Source: Ruminococcus sp. Marseille-P6503
GTDB lineage: Bacteria; Bacillota; Clostridia; Oscillospirales; Ruminococcaceae
DNA: 64,000 nt
Direction: 5' to 3'
Assembly: GCF_900604945.1 (NCBI RefSeq)
Contig: NZ_UWPB01000001.1
Span: 1 to 64,000 of the forward strand
Positions 16,175 through 24,909 of this stretch are shown piece by piece (position 1 is the first letter of the stretch; each line of letters begins with the position of its first letter). Under the pieces are notes generated by a model, which ran no database searches, was not told the DNA's origin, and saw nothing but the letters and a program-made list of their open reading frames with translations. The position numbers were made by a program, and so were the translations under genes.

Positions 16175-17392
16175 ATGACGCTTTTTGAAGAACTGAAAAG
16201 AAGAGGACTTCTCGCTCAGCTAACCGACGAGGAGGAAATCAAGGAGCTTATCAACGCAGGAAAGGCGACCTTCTATATCGGATTTGATCCCACCGCGGAT
16301 TCGCTTCACGTCGGACACTTTATGGCGCTCTGCCTGATGAAGCGTTTGCAGATGGCGGGAAACAAGCCTATAGCCTTGCTTGGCGGCGGAACGGGAATGA
16401 TAGGAGATCCCTCCGGAAAGACCGATATGAGAAAAATGCTTACGCCTGAAACCATACAGCACAACGTAGAGTGCTTTAAAAAGCAGATGAGCCGTTTTAT
16501 CGACTTTTCCGACGGAAAGGCTCTGGTTGTCAACAATGCCGACTGGCTGCTTGATCTTAAATATGTCGACGTTTTAAGAGAGGTGGGAGCCTGCTTTTCG
16601 GTAAATAAAATGCTTACCTTTGAGTGCTATAAGCAAAGAATGGAAAGAGGACTTACTTTCCTGGAATTTAACTACATGATAATGCAGTCCTACGATTTCT
16701 ACAAGCTGTTTCAGGATTACGGCTGCAATATGCAGTTCGGCGGCGACGATCAGTGGGCAAATATGCTGGGAGGCACCGAGCTTATCCGAAAGAAGCTGGG
16801 CAAGGACGCGTACGCTATGACTATAACGCTTCTGCTTAACTCAGAGGGCAAGAAGATGGGCAAGACCGAAAAGGGAGCGGTATGGCTCGACCCTGAAAAG
16901 ACCTCGCCCTATGAGTTCTTCCAGTATTGGAGAAACGTTGCCGACGCCGACGTTATCAAGTGCCTGAAAATGCTTACCTTTGTGCCCGTAGAAGAAATCG
17001 AGGAAATGGAAAAAACCATGGAGGGAGCGCAATACAATAAGGCTAAGGAGCTGCTTGCCTATGAGCTTACCAAGCTTGTTCACGGCGAGAAAGAGGCAGA
17101 CAAGGCTCTTGAAGCGGCAAAGGCTCTGTTCGGAGCCGGAGGGGACAGCGCTGATATGCCGTCTACCGGAATCGCCGCCGATGAGCTTGAGGACGGAAAA
17201 ATAGGAATTCTGAATCTGCTGGTAAAGACCGGACTTGCTCCGTCAAACAGCGAGGCAAGGCGTCTTGTTACCCAGAACGGAATTTCCGTAAACGACGCTA
17301 AATTTACCGACCCTAAGGGAATGGTGGATATTTCCGAGCCTGTGATCATCAAAAAGGGCAAAAAGGTATTCCATAAGGTTTTCAGAGCGTAA
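16175..17392 (+). CDS. tyrS: Tyrosyl-tRNA synthetase
   Basis: A class I synthetase that attaches tyrosine to tRNA-Tyr. The 405-residue protein has the Rossmann catalytic domain with 'HVGH' at residues 45-48 and the KMSKS equivalent 'KMGKT' near 227-231. Tyrosine pocket residues lie in 'YMIMQSYDFY' and 'GGDDQW'. A C-terminal S4 RNA-binding domain (about residues 345-405) contains 'NSEARRLVTQNGISVN'. TTGGAGGA precedes the ATG. It is probably controlled by the tyrosine-specific T-box 2.1 kb upstream, reading through two genes. A strong terminator follows. Confidence 0.97.
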   Translation: MTLFEELKRRGLLAQLTDEEEIKELINAGKATFYIGFDPTADSLHVGHFMALCLMKRLQMAGNKPIALLGGGTGMIGDPSGKTDMRKMLTPETIQHNVECFKKQMSRFIDFSDGKALVVNNADWLLDLKYVDVLREVGACFSVNKMLTFECYKQRMERGLTFLEFNYMIMQSYDFYKLFQDYGCNMQFGGDDQWANMLGGTELIRKKLGKDAYAMTITLLLNSEGKKMGKTEKGAVWLDPEKTSPYEFFQYWRNVADADVIKCLKMLTFVPVEEIEEMEKTMEGAQYNKAKELLAYELTKLVHGEKEADKALEAAKALFGAGGDSADMPSTGIAADELEDGKIGILNLLVKTGLAPSNSEARRLVTQNGISVNDAKFTDPKGMVDISEPVIIKKGKKVFHKVFRA

Positions 17393-17437
17393 CGGCGAAA
17401 GGTGAATCAAACTGTACCTGCTTGTGAAGTCATTAGA

Positions 17438-17468
17438 TAGCCTGAGAGAAAACTGTTCTCTCAGGCTA
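17438..17468 (+). terminator. tyrS operon terminator
   Basis: TAGCCTGAGAGAA, loop AACTG, and its perfect complement, followed by TACTTTT. Confidence 0.85.
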
Positions 17469-17545
17469 TACTTTTATGTATGCCGCACCTTGCAGACTGA
17501 TTTTTGTATACAAATATGCAGGCGGCTTTTTGGTTGTTTTTACGC

Positions 17546-17574
17546 TTGAAAGCCTGACGGGTCTGATATATAAT
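17546..17574 (+). promoter_or_regulatory. Promoter of the MutS-like gene
   Basis: TTGAAA-17-TATAAT, 38 bases upstream of the ATG at 17612. Confidence 0.7.
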
Positions 17575-17611
17575 AGTATTGACGGAAATTTCGGACAGAA
17601 AGGAGCTTGCT

Positions 17612-19291
17612 ATGAAAAATCCGGAAAACAGAAAGTCGCCGGTTGATCTGCTGTATCCTTCCCAGGAAAAAAGGGAGCAGGTAAAGGCAAGGCGGCTGGC
17701 GCTTGAACGGCTTCCGCAGGATTATATTGAAAACCTTGAGATCCAGCAGGTAGCTTCGTTTATATGCCAGTCAAACCAGTTCAGGACGGTGCAGATACTT
17801 ACTGAGCTTAATACCGACCCTGAGATAATAAATTACAGGCTTGACGCGATCGACGATTTTATTGCCGACCCCAGACTTATGCCTGTCCTTTACAAAATCA
17901 TACGGGATATGCTGGACAACGACAGAAGCAATATGCGGAAATTTACCGAGCCAGATTCCTTTGATACATTTCAGACTCAGCTGGACGGCTTTTTGTGCTA
18001 TATAAGCTGCGTTGAAAGTATGCATGAGTTTTATGAGAAAAAGCATGATAACATCAGGTCGCGGGCGCTTAGGGGGCTGTTTGAATATTTTGAGGCTATA
18101 TATTCAAGCAGTGATTTTATACAGGTCAGAGATATTGTAAACGGACTCAAGGAAGCGCTGGGTTCAAGGATAAGAAGCGTGACGGTAGCCATTAATTTTA
18201 ACGAGCGTATGGTTCCTGTCAGCGCGGGCATAGTAGGATATTCGGATACGGAATATATTCAAAAGCCGTCCGTTTTTGAAAAGCTGCTTTACATGAACGC
18301 CAAGAAGAATGAAAATCAGGTGCAGGGCAGTCTGTTCCGCAAATATATGTCCAATCGTTCCGGCGACGGTGACAGGGCGGTAAACGAGATCGATCGGAAG
18401 CTTTTCAAGGGGCTTGAAAAAATTACCGACGATTTTAAGGAGAGGCTTGCACAGGCGCTTAAAAGCTACAGGCTGGTAAGCTTCGACGATCTTGCCGGAC
18501 TTGAGGAGCAGCTGGATTTTTACGACGGGGCAATAAAGCTTATACAGCTTGCGGAGCATAAGGGTCTGAAGATGTGCCGCCCCGAGCTTCTGCCTGCCGA
18601 GCGGCGGGAGGCTGAAATAAAAGGCGTTTTCGATTTATGCCTTTTTAAATCGGCGATCGTCAGAAACCGCGACGTCTGCGGAGACGAGCTTATTGTAAGA
18701 AACGATATTTCAATGAATGACAGCGAGCGCTTTTTTATTCTGACCGGAGCAAACAACGGAGGAAAAACTACCTTTATCAGGGCGGCGGGGCTTTGTCAGC
18801 TGCTTGCTCAGGCGGGGCTGTATGTTCCGGCGGAAAGCTGCCGCATATCTCCTGTGGATTTTATATATACTCATTTTCCCAGGGAGGAGCAGATCGGAAT
18901 AAATGCCAGCCGCTTTACAACGGAAATAAAGGAGTTCAAGACTATAAGCGACACTATAACCGAAAACAGTATGCTGCTTATGAACGAGTCGGTGCAAAGC
19001 ACAACGCCGAAGGAATGCGTCGATATTGCCGTGGAGCTTATAAAGATATTTACATTTATCGGCGCCCGAGGTTTCTTTGCTACTCATCTTACCGATCTAG
19101 CGTATATGTGCGGACAGTTTAACTGCGAACCGGGCGTAAGATCTAAAACCGCCAGCCTTGTTATGCATACCGACGAGGCGACCCAGAAGCGTATGTACAG
19201 GGCGGAGCACGGACTTCCGTCGGGAAACAGCTATGCAAAGGCGATATTTGAGCAATTCGGAATTGATATTAATAAAATAAGAAACAGATAG
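17612..19291 (+). CDS. MutS-family ATPase without mismatch-recognition domain
   Basis: This 559-residue protein has the MutS core/lever helices (about residues 60-330) and the ABC-type ATPase domain V. Walker A is GANNGGKT at residues 379-386, and 'LLMNESVQST' stands at the Walker B position. The N-terminal mismatch-binding domains of MutS and the C-terminal Smr nuclease of MutS2 are absent. It therefore belongs to the MutS-related group (MutS-III/YshD-like) common in Clostridia, whose DNA role is poorly known. AAAGGAGC precedes the ATG; the frame opening at 17579 has no site. Confidence 0.85.
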   Translation: MKNPENRKSPVDLLYPSQEKREQVKARRLALERLPQDYIENLEIQQVASFICQSNQFRTVQILTELNTDPEIINYRLDAIDDFIADPRLMPVLYKIIRDMLDNDRSNMRKFTEPDSFDTFQTQLDGFLCYISCVESMHEFYEKKHDNIRSRALRGLFEYFEAIYSSSDFIQVRDIVNGLKEALGSRIRSVTVAINFNERMVPVSAGIVGYSDTEYIQKPSVFEKLLYMNAKKNENQVQGSLFRKYMSNRSGDGDRAVNEIDRKLFKGLEKITDDFKERLAQALKSYRLVSFDDLAGLEEQLDFYDGAIKLIQLAEHKGLKMCRPELLPAERREAEIKGVFDLCLFKSAIVRNRDVCGDELIVRNDISMNDSERFFILTGANNGGKTTFIRAAGLCQLLAQAGLYVPAESCRISPVDFIYTHFPREEQIGINASRFTTEIKEFKTISDTITENSMLLMNESVQSTTPKECVDIAVELIKIFTFIGARGFFATHLTDLAYMCGQFNCEPGVRSKTASLVMHTDEATQKRMYRAEHGLPSGNSYAKAIFEQFGIDINKIRNR

Positions 19292-19303
19292 GTTATATCT
19301 CAG

Positions 19304-19322
19304 GCGGTCCGGCGCAGACCGC
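19304..19322 (+). terminator. Terminator after the MutS-like gene
   Basis: GCGGTC-CGGCGCA-GACCGC followed by TTGTTTTG, between two convergent genes. Confidence 0.65.
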
Positions 19323-19362
19323 TTGTTTTGTTACGGCGCGGCGGCGTGTTGCCCTGCCGTAG

Positions 19363-20046
19363 TCAGTTCATATGTGCTTTTAAGGTTTGAAGCGCTTTTT
19401 TCTCTATCCTTGAAACATAGGAGCGGGAAATGTTAAGCTTCTGCGCCACCTCGCGCTGGGTAAGCGGACGTTTGTTGTAAAGGCCGTATCTCATGATTAT
19501 GATTTCCGATTCTCTTTTGTCAAGATATTTGTCAACAAGTTTATAAAGCCTTTCGGAGGACAAAATAAGTTCTATACTGTCACAAACGCTGCTGCCGTCT
19601 GAGATGATGTCTATAAGAGTAAGCTGGTTTCCGTTTTTATCCGTTTCGATAGGCTCGTCAAAGTGAAGCTCGCCTACGGATTTCTTGAGAGAACGGAAAT
19701 GCATGAGGATCTCGTTTTCAACACATCTGGAAGCGTAGGTGGCAAAACGGCAGCCCTTTGTGTAGTCAAACGTTGAAACCGCCTTTATAAGACCTATAGT
19801 GCCTATTGAGATAAGATCCTCCTGATCTTTTGAAGCGGAGTAGTATTTTTTTATAATGTGCGCCACCAGTCTGAGATTATGCTCTATTAGCTTATCCTTT
19901 GCCGCTTTGTCGCCTTGCGACATTCTCTCAAAGCATTCCCGTTCCTCTTTTGCCGACAGCGGTTTCGGGAAAGTATTCCTGCCGTCGAAATGCAGAGCAA
20001 AGAACAGAAAATGACTGCTGAGAAACTGTATTATAATTTGTAGCAT
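19363..20046 (-). CDS. sigK: Sporulation sigma factor SigK
   Basis: SigK directs late mother-cell transcription during endospore formation. The 227-residue protein begins with a hydrophobic pro-sequence (MLQIIIQFLSSHFLFFALHF) of the kind removed by SpoIVFB. The diagnostic 'FPKPLS' follows. Region 2 contains 'NLRLVAHIIKKYY', 'DLISIGTIGLIKAV' and 'RFATYASRCVENEI'. Region 4 contains the HTH 'TQREVAQKLNISRSYVSRIE'. The gene is contiguous, with no skin-type intervening element. The start is chosen to match known pro-SigK proteins; the frame is open to 20118 and the ribosome binding site is unclear. Together with the spore-like small proteins it suggests sporulation ability. Confidence 0.9.
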   Translation of the reverse strand: MLQIIIQFLSSHFLFFALHFDGRNTFPKPLSAKEERECFERMSQGDKAAKDKLIEHNLRLVAHIIKKYYSASKDQEDLISIGTIGLIKAVSTFDYTKGCRFATYASRCVENEILMHFRSLKKSVGELHFDEPIETDKNGNQLTLIDIISDGSSVCDSIELILSSERLYKLVDKYLDKRESEIIIMRYGLYNKRPLTQREVAQKLNISRSYVSRIEKKALQTLKAHMN

Positions 20047-20324
20047 GACCGTTTTTATGCCCCCGAAAGAAGGCATACTCCTTTCCCTGATATTCTGCAA
20101 GGCAAAATTTGCATACAAGCAATGCGGGGTATTGCCTTAAAAGCTTATATTTAAGCGTTTACCGTATTTACGGCGCGTGTATCGGTTTTTATATCCTATG
20201 AAAAATAACGGTTTGTCTATGCATAGGCGGCAAGCCTGATTTTGTTAAAATGCATAAAAGTATATAGGTTTTTTGTCAGACTGCACAAAAATTATTTTAT
20301 TACTTCTTTGGCTTTGTGTTATTC

Positions 20325-20353
20325 TTGACACATAAATTAAGATGGTTTATAAT
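20325..20353 (+). promoter_or_regulatory. Promoter of the beta-helix protein gene
   Basis: TTGACA-17-TATAAT, a near-perfect vegetative promoter. It leaves an untranslated leader of about 155 bases before the ATG at 20517; I see no known riboswitch in that leader. Confidence 0.75.
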
Positions 20354-20516
20354 TAAAAAAGGCTGCAGCTGTCTGAGAAACATACCGTTAGAATTGACGC
20401 GGCGCTTTACGAGATTGCTGCAATACAGACAATATAACCGAAGAGCGCTGTTCAGACTTTTTAAACAGGCGCAGAAAGAGAAACGCAAAACGTTCAATCG
20501 GAGGATAATTCACGCA

Positions 20517-23024
20517 ATGAAAGGCAAAAAGGCAAAGTTAATTATTTACATGATAACTGCGGCGCTGATGATGCAGCTTTTTTCGCTGTCTGGCGCCGCT
20601 TATGATGTTTCAAAAATAAAAGGAGCCGTTAAGATCTCCGGAGCGAAGCTTCCGGAATATTCTGACGGCTGCGAACAGATAAACGTATCCGACGAGGGCG
20701 CGGACGGAAGCGGTGAGAAGGACTCCGCGAAGGCAATACAGAAAGCCCTTGATTACGCGAGGGACAACGCCTCTGACAAGCTTCAGGTTAAGGTATTTGT
20801 TCCGGCGGGGGAATACAGAATATCAAAAACTCTCAGAATCTACAGCAATACATGGCTGTATCTTGAGGACGGAGCAGTTATAAAAAAATGCTTCGGCGGC
20901 GGCTGTATGCTGAAAAACACCAAGCAGTTCGGCGGCGGGGGCTATGACGCAGACCGCAATATTATCATTGAGGGCGGAACATGGGACGGCAATACCGCTG
21001 AATATAACAGCATGGAATATTTTTCTAATGTAAGGATAGGTCATGCGAGAAACATTGTTTTTAAGAATACGAAGGTGTGCAACAACAAAAACGGACATCA
21101 TCTTGAGCTTGGCGGCATTGAAGGTCTTACAATAGACGGCTGTTCCTTCAGCGGATATACCGGAAGCCTGCAAAAAGAGGCTATTCAGCTTGACGTAATG
21201 AATAATGCCGAACTGTTTGTTGAATATGAGCCCTTTGACGATACCGCGACCAATAATGTGGTTATAAAAAATTGTACATTTACAGATCTGTGCAGAGGAA
21301 TCGGTTCCCATTCGGCGGTGCTGGGGAAATATTATACAAATACTGTTATAAAAAATAATACGTTCAAGAATATACAGGACGTCTGCATTATAATGTACAA
21401 CCATAAAAACTGTACCATTAAGGACAACGTAATGTCAAAGGTTGGCATGGGAATAGATTTTATGTACATGAGCGAGGACGGATCGTCTGACTATTTCAAG
21501 CCGGTAAACGGCGGCTATGAAGCCGGAAAAAGCAATATTGACGACGACGCTCAGACTGTGATAAAAGGCAACACCATCAAGACCCGCGGCACTTCCGATG
21601 TCTCCCGGCCGTACGGTATCAGAATTTACGGCAAAAGCGTAAAGGGGACGAAGCTGCCGGAGCATAATTACAGGGTACGGGGAGTTAAGATAAGTGAAAA
21701 TAAAATAAGCTCGGCTGCTCAGGCGATCATACTTGACGATACCGTTGACTGCGTTATTTCAGACAATAGTATCAGCGGCAGCAAGAGCGGCTGCGTTGAA
21801 GGCGCGGAGCTTATTGATATTAAAAGGAGCAAAAGTATCACTGTTTCCTCTAACCACATTTCAGCAAGCGCCGGGGACGGAATAAAAATAAGAGGCGGAA
21901 AGAATTTTACGGTTAAGGACAATACGGTCAGCAATGCTGGAGGTTCGGCGATTTGTCTTACCGACTCTGTTTCCGAATCCGAAATTTCGGGCAATACGGT
22001 GAAAAAACCGTCCGCCTGCGGAATTATCGTTAAGAACTCATGTAAGGATATATCGGTTGACGGAAATTCGGTGGAGTTTGCCGGAGCGTCGGGAATATGC
22101 TTTGCCGATAAAACGGTTGAAAACATAGGCTGCACCGGCAATTCCACGGCTCAGTGCGCAAGAGGCATTTGCCTGACGGGAGAAAGCAAGGCGTCTGTCA
22201 GCGGCAACACGTTCAGCAGCAACAAAAAGAATATTGCGATCGGAGAAGGCTCCTATTGCACTCTCAGCGCTCCCTCCGGTTTTGTTTCATCTGAAATAAC
22301 GGAAAAAACGGCGGTTCTTTCCTGGGATTATCAGAGCGAAGCCGCCGGCTATGAAATATACCGCAAACGCGGCGCGGACGGAGAATATGAGCTTGTTTCC
22401 GATCAGACGGACATAAAGTTTTCGGAGGACGGTCTTAATTCCAAAACACTGTATTTCTATAAGGTCGTGCCCTATGTAATGGAGGGCGAAAACAAGCAGC
22501 CGGGAAAGGCTGTAGAGGATTTTGCCGTAAAAACAAAGACCGCTGTTGAAAACGCGTATATTGAGATTCAGCCTGAAATGGCTTATACCGGAAAAGCGAG
22601 AACGCAGGATATAACGGTCAAGGCTGCCGGAGTAACGCTTGTACCTGACGTTGATTATACGGTGGAATATTTCAACAATGTAAACATCGGAACCGCTCAG
22701 GTGAAGATCGTCGCGCAGGGAGATTACTGCGGAGAGGTGACCAGGGAATTTAATATCGTCCCTATGAATCAGGCTTCGCTGAAGGTACAGCCAAGAACAG
22801 AAAAGCCGTCGTCGCTTATAAGCAAAAGAAGTTCGGACGGCGGATACAGCGTGCTTTGCAAGCCCAACGACTTTATTTCCCTGGCAGACGGAGATGAGCT
22901 GAAATCTCCGATACAGATAAGCTTAGAAGCCTTTACCGTAAGAAAAACCTATCTTGTAAGCGTAAGGTCCTACAGTCTGGTAGACGGCACCAGGATTTAC
23001 GGAGTATGGTCGGAGCCTAGGTAG
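20517..23024 (+). CDS. Secreted right-handed beta-helix protein with fibronectin type III and Ig-like domains
   Basis: The 835-residue product starts with a basic signal peptide (MKGKKAKLIIYMITAALMMQ) cut near 'LSGAAYD'. A right-handed beta-helix of the pectate-lyase/NosD type fills about residues 45-580, with repeated 'I.GN.I', 'DN.VS' rungs. It opens with the 'DSAKAIQKALDYARDN' pectate-lyase_3-like start. An FN3 domain (about 585-680, 'AVLSWDYQSEAAGYEIYRK') follows. Then comes a bacterial Ig-like module ('YTGKARTQDITVKAAG', 'DYTVEYFNNVNIGTA') and a final short FN3-like part. No dockerin or sortase motif is seen. It may bind or cleave plant polysaccharide. The ATG follows CGGAGGA; the upstream open frame is leader RNA. 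Confidence 0.82.
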   Translation: MKGKKAKLIIYMITAALMMQLFSLSGAAYDVSKIKGAVKISGAKLPEYSDGCEQINVSDEGADGSGEKDSAKAIQKALDYARDNASDKLQVKVFVPAGEYRISKTLRIYSNTWLYLEDGAVIKKCFGGGCMLKNTKQFGGGGYDADRNIIIEGGTWDGNTAEYNSMEYFSNVRIGHARNIVFKNTKVCNNKNGHHLELGGIEGLTIDGCSFSGYTGSLQKEAIQLDVMNNAELFVEYEPFDDTATNNVVIKNCTFTDLCRGIGSHSAVLGKYYTNTVIKNNTFKNIQDVCIIMYNHKNCTIKDNVMSKVGMGIDFMYMSEDGSSDYFKPVNGGYEAGKSNIDDDAQTVIKGNTIKTRGTSDVSRPYGIRIYGKSVKGTKLPEHNYRVRGVKISENKISSAAQAIILDDTVDCVISDNSISGSKSGCVEGAELIDIKRSKSITVSSNHISASAGDGIKIRGGKNFTVKDNTVSNAGGSAICLTDSVSESEISGNTVKKPSACGIIVKNSCKDISVDGNSVEFAGASGICFADKTVENIGCTGNSTAQCARGICLTGESKASVSGNTFSSNKKNIAIGEGSYCTLSAPSGFVSSEITEKTAVLSWDYQSEAAGYEIYRKRGADGEYELVSDQTDIKFSEDGLNSKTLYFYKVVPYVMEGENKQPGKAVEDFAVKTKTAVENAYIEIQPEMAYTGKARTQDITVKAAGVTLVPDVDYTVEYFNNVNIGTAQVKIVAQGDYCGEVTREFNIVPMNQASLKVQPRTEKPSSLISKRSSDGGYSVLCKPNDFISLADGDELKSPIQISLEAFTVRKTYLVSVRSYSLVDGTRIYGVWSEPR

Positions 23025-23081
23025 GCATCTGTTTGTAAATAGCGTGGCTGACCCGCTCAAAAGAATAGAATATTATAAAAG

Positions 23082-23131
23082 AAAAAATCCGCGAAAAGAG
23101 CCGGACGATCAGGCAGGTTCGCGGATTTTTT
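23082..23131 (+). terminator. Terminator after the beta-helix gene
   Basis: AAAAAATCCGCGAA and its perfect complement flank a 22-base loop; the 3' arm ends in TTTTTT. Confidence 0.8.
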
Positions 23132-23224
23132 ATGTATGAGCGCCTTTTTGAAATACAGTAAGTGCAGCAGAGCGTTTTTTAAAATTGCGCCAAGTATGTC
23201 ATAGCGTCGGCGTAAAAACAGAAA

Positions 23225-23243
23225 AGACTGCTTTTATGCAGTC
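23225..23243 (-). terminator. Terminator of the small acidic protein gene
   Basis: GACTGC-ATAAAA-GCAGTC followed on the minus strand by TTTTCTGTTTTT. Confidence 0.7.
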
Positions 23244-23280
23244 CTTTCCGTGGTAAAGATAGTATGAAAATCAGAAATGA

Positions 23281-23559
23281 TTATTTGTCAACTTCTTCAA
23301 CCGCATCTTCGATGTTGTCAAGGTCGGCTTCCGTATCGTCCGTTACCTCGGGCGCGGCAGTATCGTCAGCAGCTTCGCTGTCGTCAGTAGCTTCCTCAGC
23401 CGCACATTCGTCGCAGTCGCAGCAGCAGTCGTCAAAATCGTCGTCAAGCTCTTCGTAATCGTAATCCTGAAGCTCCTTGCGCTTTTTTAATGCAAAAATT
23501 GCAGCAGCACCGGCAGCGACAGCTCCGAGAGCAGCAAATATTTTCAATCCATTACCCAT
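23281..23559 (-). CDS. Small acidic membrane-anchored protein with Cys cluster
   Basis: The 92-residue product has one N-terminal transmembrane segment (about residues 4-22, rich in Ala and Gly) and a KKRK stop-transfer. The rest is strongly acidic. A Tyr/Asp stretch leads into a cluster of five Cys (CCCDCDEC, about residues 46-53), then a Thr/Ala/Asp/Glu tail. AAAGGAG stands at proper distance from the ATG at 23559. The Cys-Asp cluster could bind metal, but no family is recognised. It has its own promoter and terminator, so it is probably a real gene. Confidence 0.7.
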   Translation of the reverse strand: MGNGLKIFAALGAVAAGAAAIFALKKRKELQDYDYEELDDDFDDCCCDCDECAAEEATDDSEAADDTAAPEVTDDTEADLDNIEDAVEEVDK

Positions 23560-23643
23560 GTTCAAACACTCCTTTAAATTCTTTCCGATACGAAACCGCA
23601 GATGTATAAAAGCAGCGCAAACTTATCGTATCAGGTTATATGT

Positions 23644-23672
23644 ATTATACCACATACTTTGCCGATAATCAA
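23644..23672 (-). promoter_or_regulatory. Promoter of the small acidic protein gene
   Basis: TTGATT-17-TATAAT on the minus strand, 85 bases upstream of the start. Confidence 0.65.
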
Positions 23673-23742
23673 GTATTTTTCAAAAAATAAAAAAATAAGT
23701 TGCGTTTTTTGTGCATATTTAACAATTATATTTCCTCAGCCT

Positions 23743-24462
23743 TTACATATTGTCTGTAAGCGACATTATAATACTGACGGCGGCAATTGGAGCCGTTTCA
23801 CATCTTAATATCCGTCTGCCGAGGGATATGATTTTAACTCCGGAGTTCTCCGCTTTCAGAACCTCGCTGGGCCCGAAGCCGCCCTCGCTTCCCGTGACTA
23901 CGCCCGCGCTTCCGCATGAGGAAAAGACTGCTTCTTTCAGCGGAACGCCGCCTTTTTCATAGCATAAAAGCGAAATATCCAGACCGCCGAGAGCACGGAT
24001 ACATTCGTCAAACGATATTATTTCCGAAACCTGAGGGATTATACCGCGTCCGCATTGCTTTGCCGCTTCAAGCGCGATCTTCTGCCAGCGCAGACGTTTT
24101 TTCTCCGCGCTTTTTGAATCCGGACGTGAAACGCACCTTTCGGTAAGAATCGGATGAATTTCACAGACTCCGAGCTCTACGGCCTTCTGGACGATAAGAT
24201 CCATTTTGTCAGCTTTAGGGAGAGCCTGAAACAGATGGAGCTGTATGTCCGGCTCCGAGGCAGAGGGACGCGAATACATTATCTCGCAGTTTACTGAGCT
24301 TTCGGAAATTTTCGATATTTTTGAAACATATTCCGTCCCGCTGCTGCAAAGAATAAGCTCGTCTCCCGTTTTCATGCGCAGGCTCCTGCCTATATGAACG
24401 GCGTCCTGCCCGGTGATCACGGCATTGCTTCCGTTTGGCTCGTCTATAAAAAAACGCGGCAT
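23743..24462 (-). CDS. rsmE: 16S rRNA m3U1498 methyltransferase RsmE
   Basis: RsmE methylates N3 of U1498 in the decoding region of 16S rRNA. The 239-residue protein has an N-terminal PUA-like domain (MPRFFIDE... 'DAVHIGRSLRMKTGD'). The SPOUT knot domain contains 'ALPKADKMDLIVQKAVELGV', 'TGSEGGFGPSE' and 'SLGRRILRCETA', the trefoil-knot AdoMet site. GGAGG lies eight bases upstream of the ATG at 24462, so the longer frame to 24546 is not used. Confidence 0.95.
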   Translation of the reverse strand: MPRFFIDEPNGSNAVITGQDAVHIGRSLRMKTGDELILCSSGTEYVSKISKISESSVNCEIMYSRPSASEPDIQLHLFQALPKADKMDLIVQKAVELGVCEIHPILTERCVSRPDSKSAEKKRLRWQKIALEAAKQCGRGIIPQVSEIISFDECIRALGGLDISLLCYEKGGVPLKEAVFSSCGSAGVVTGSEGGFGPSEVLKAENSGVKIISLGRRILRCETAPIAAVSIIMSLTDNM

Positions 24463-24507
24463 ATGAGTGTCCTCCATGTGAATTAAGCAGTTTTTTGTGT
24501 GTAAAAT

Positions 24508-24536
24508 AGTATAGCACAGCTTCAAAAAAAGTTCAA
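24508..24536 (-). promoter_or_regulatory. rsmE promoter
   Basis: TTGAAC-17-TATACT on the minus strand, 46 bases before the rsmE ATG. Confidence 0.65.
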
Positions 24537-24596
24537 TAAATTTCATACTAAATACAATAAGTTTTCACACGCATATCACATTGATTGGATATCATA

Positions 24597-24787
24597 TATA
24601 CATCAGAGGACAACGGTTCATCTGATGAGTTCTTTTGATTGTCTGCCGGAAAGTCGGCAGGTTATTATGGTATGTTGGCTTTTACCCCAAGCCTTCATAT
24701 ATACAGTTCAGTAGATTAATTTCTACTGGCTTCTCCCCTATAATTTTTTATTTTTTGGCTCCCGTCTTTATGGCGGGAGTTTTTTTG
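24597..24787 (+). ncRNA. Candidate structured small RNA: chain of four hairpins and a terminator
   Basis: No coding frame fits here, yet successive hairpins fill the segment. CATCAGA/TCTGATG pairs 24601-24607 with 24621-24627. CTGCCG/CGGCAG pairs 24643-24648 with 24655-24660. GGCTT/AAGCC pairs 24677-24681 with 24689-24693. CAGTAG/CTACTG pairs 24709-24714 with 24723-24728. An intrinsic terminator CTCCCGTC/GGCGGGAG (24759-24779) with a run of seven Ts closes it. A separate promoter further down (24881) serves the next gene, so this looks like an independent transcript or an abandoned leader. No family was recognised. Confidence 0.45.
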
Positions 24788-24880
24788 CCTTTTTCTATTT
24801 ACCAGGCTTCTGCCGCCGGAATAAAAGGCTGTCAGTGTTTTCGTGCAAAACGAAAATTAAGTGAAAACAGGCAAAAAACA

Positions 24881-24909
24881 TTGACAGCGAAAGCTAAATG
24901 TAATATAAT
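24881..24909 (+). promoter_or_regulatory. Promoter of the 198-residue membrane protein gene
   Basis: TTGACA-17-TATAAT; the untranslated leader is about 125 bases. Confidence 0.8.

Noticed and set aside
20354-20516. Leader of the beta-helix gene as a c-di-GMP riboswitch
   Set aside because: Isolated GCAAA and ACGCAA strings occur, but the conserved receptor blocks and helices are not in order.
23264-23458. Ser-rich plus-strand frame
   Set aside because: It is the antisense of the Asp/Glu-rich gene at 23281-23559, and the Ser runs derive from GAN/GAY codons read backwards.
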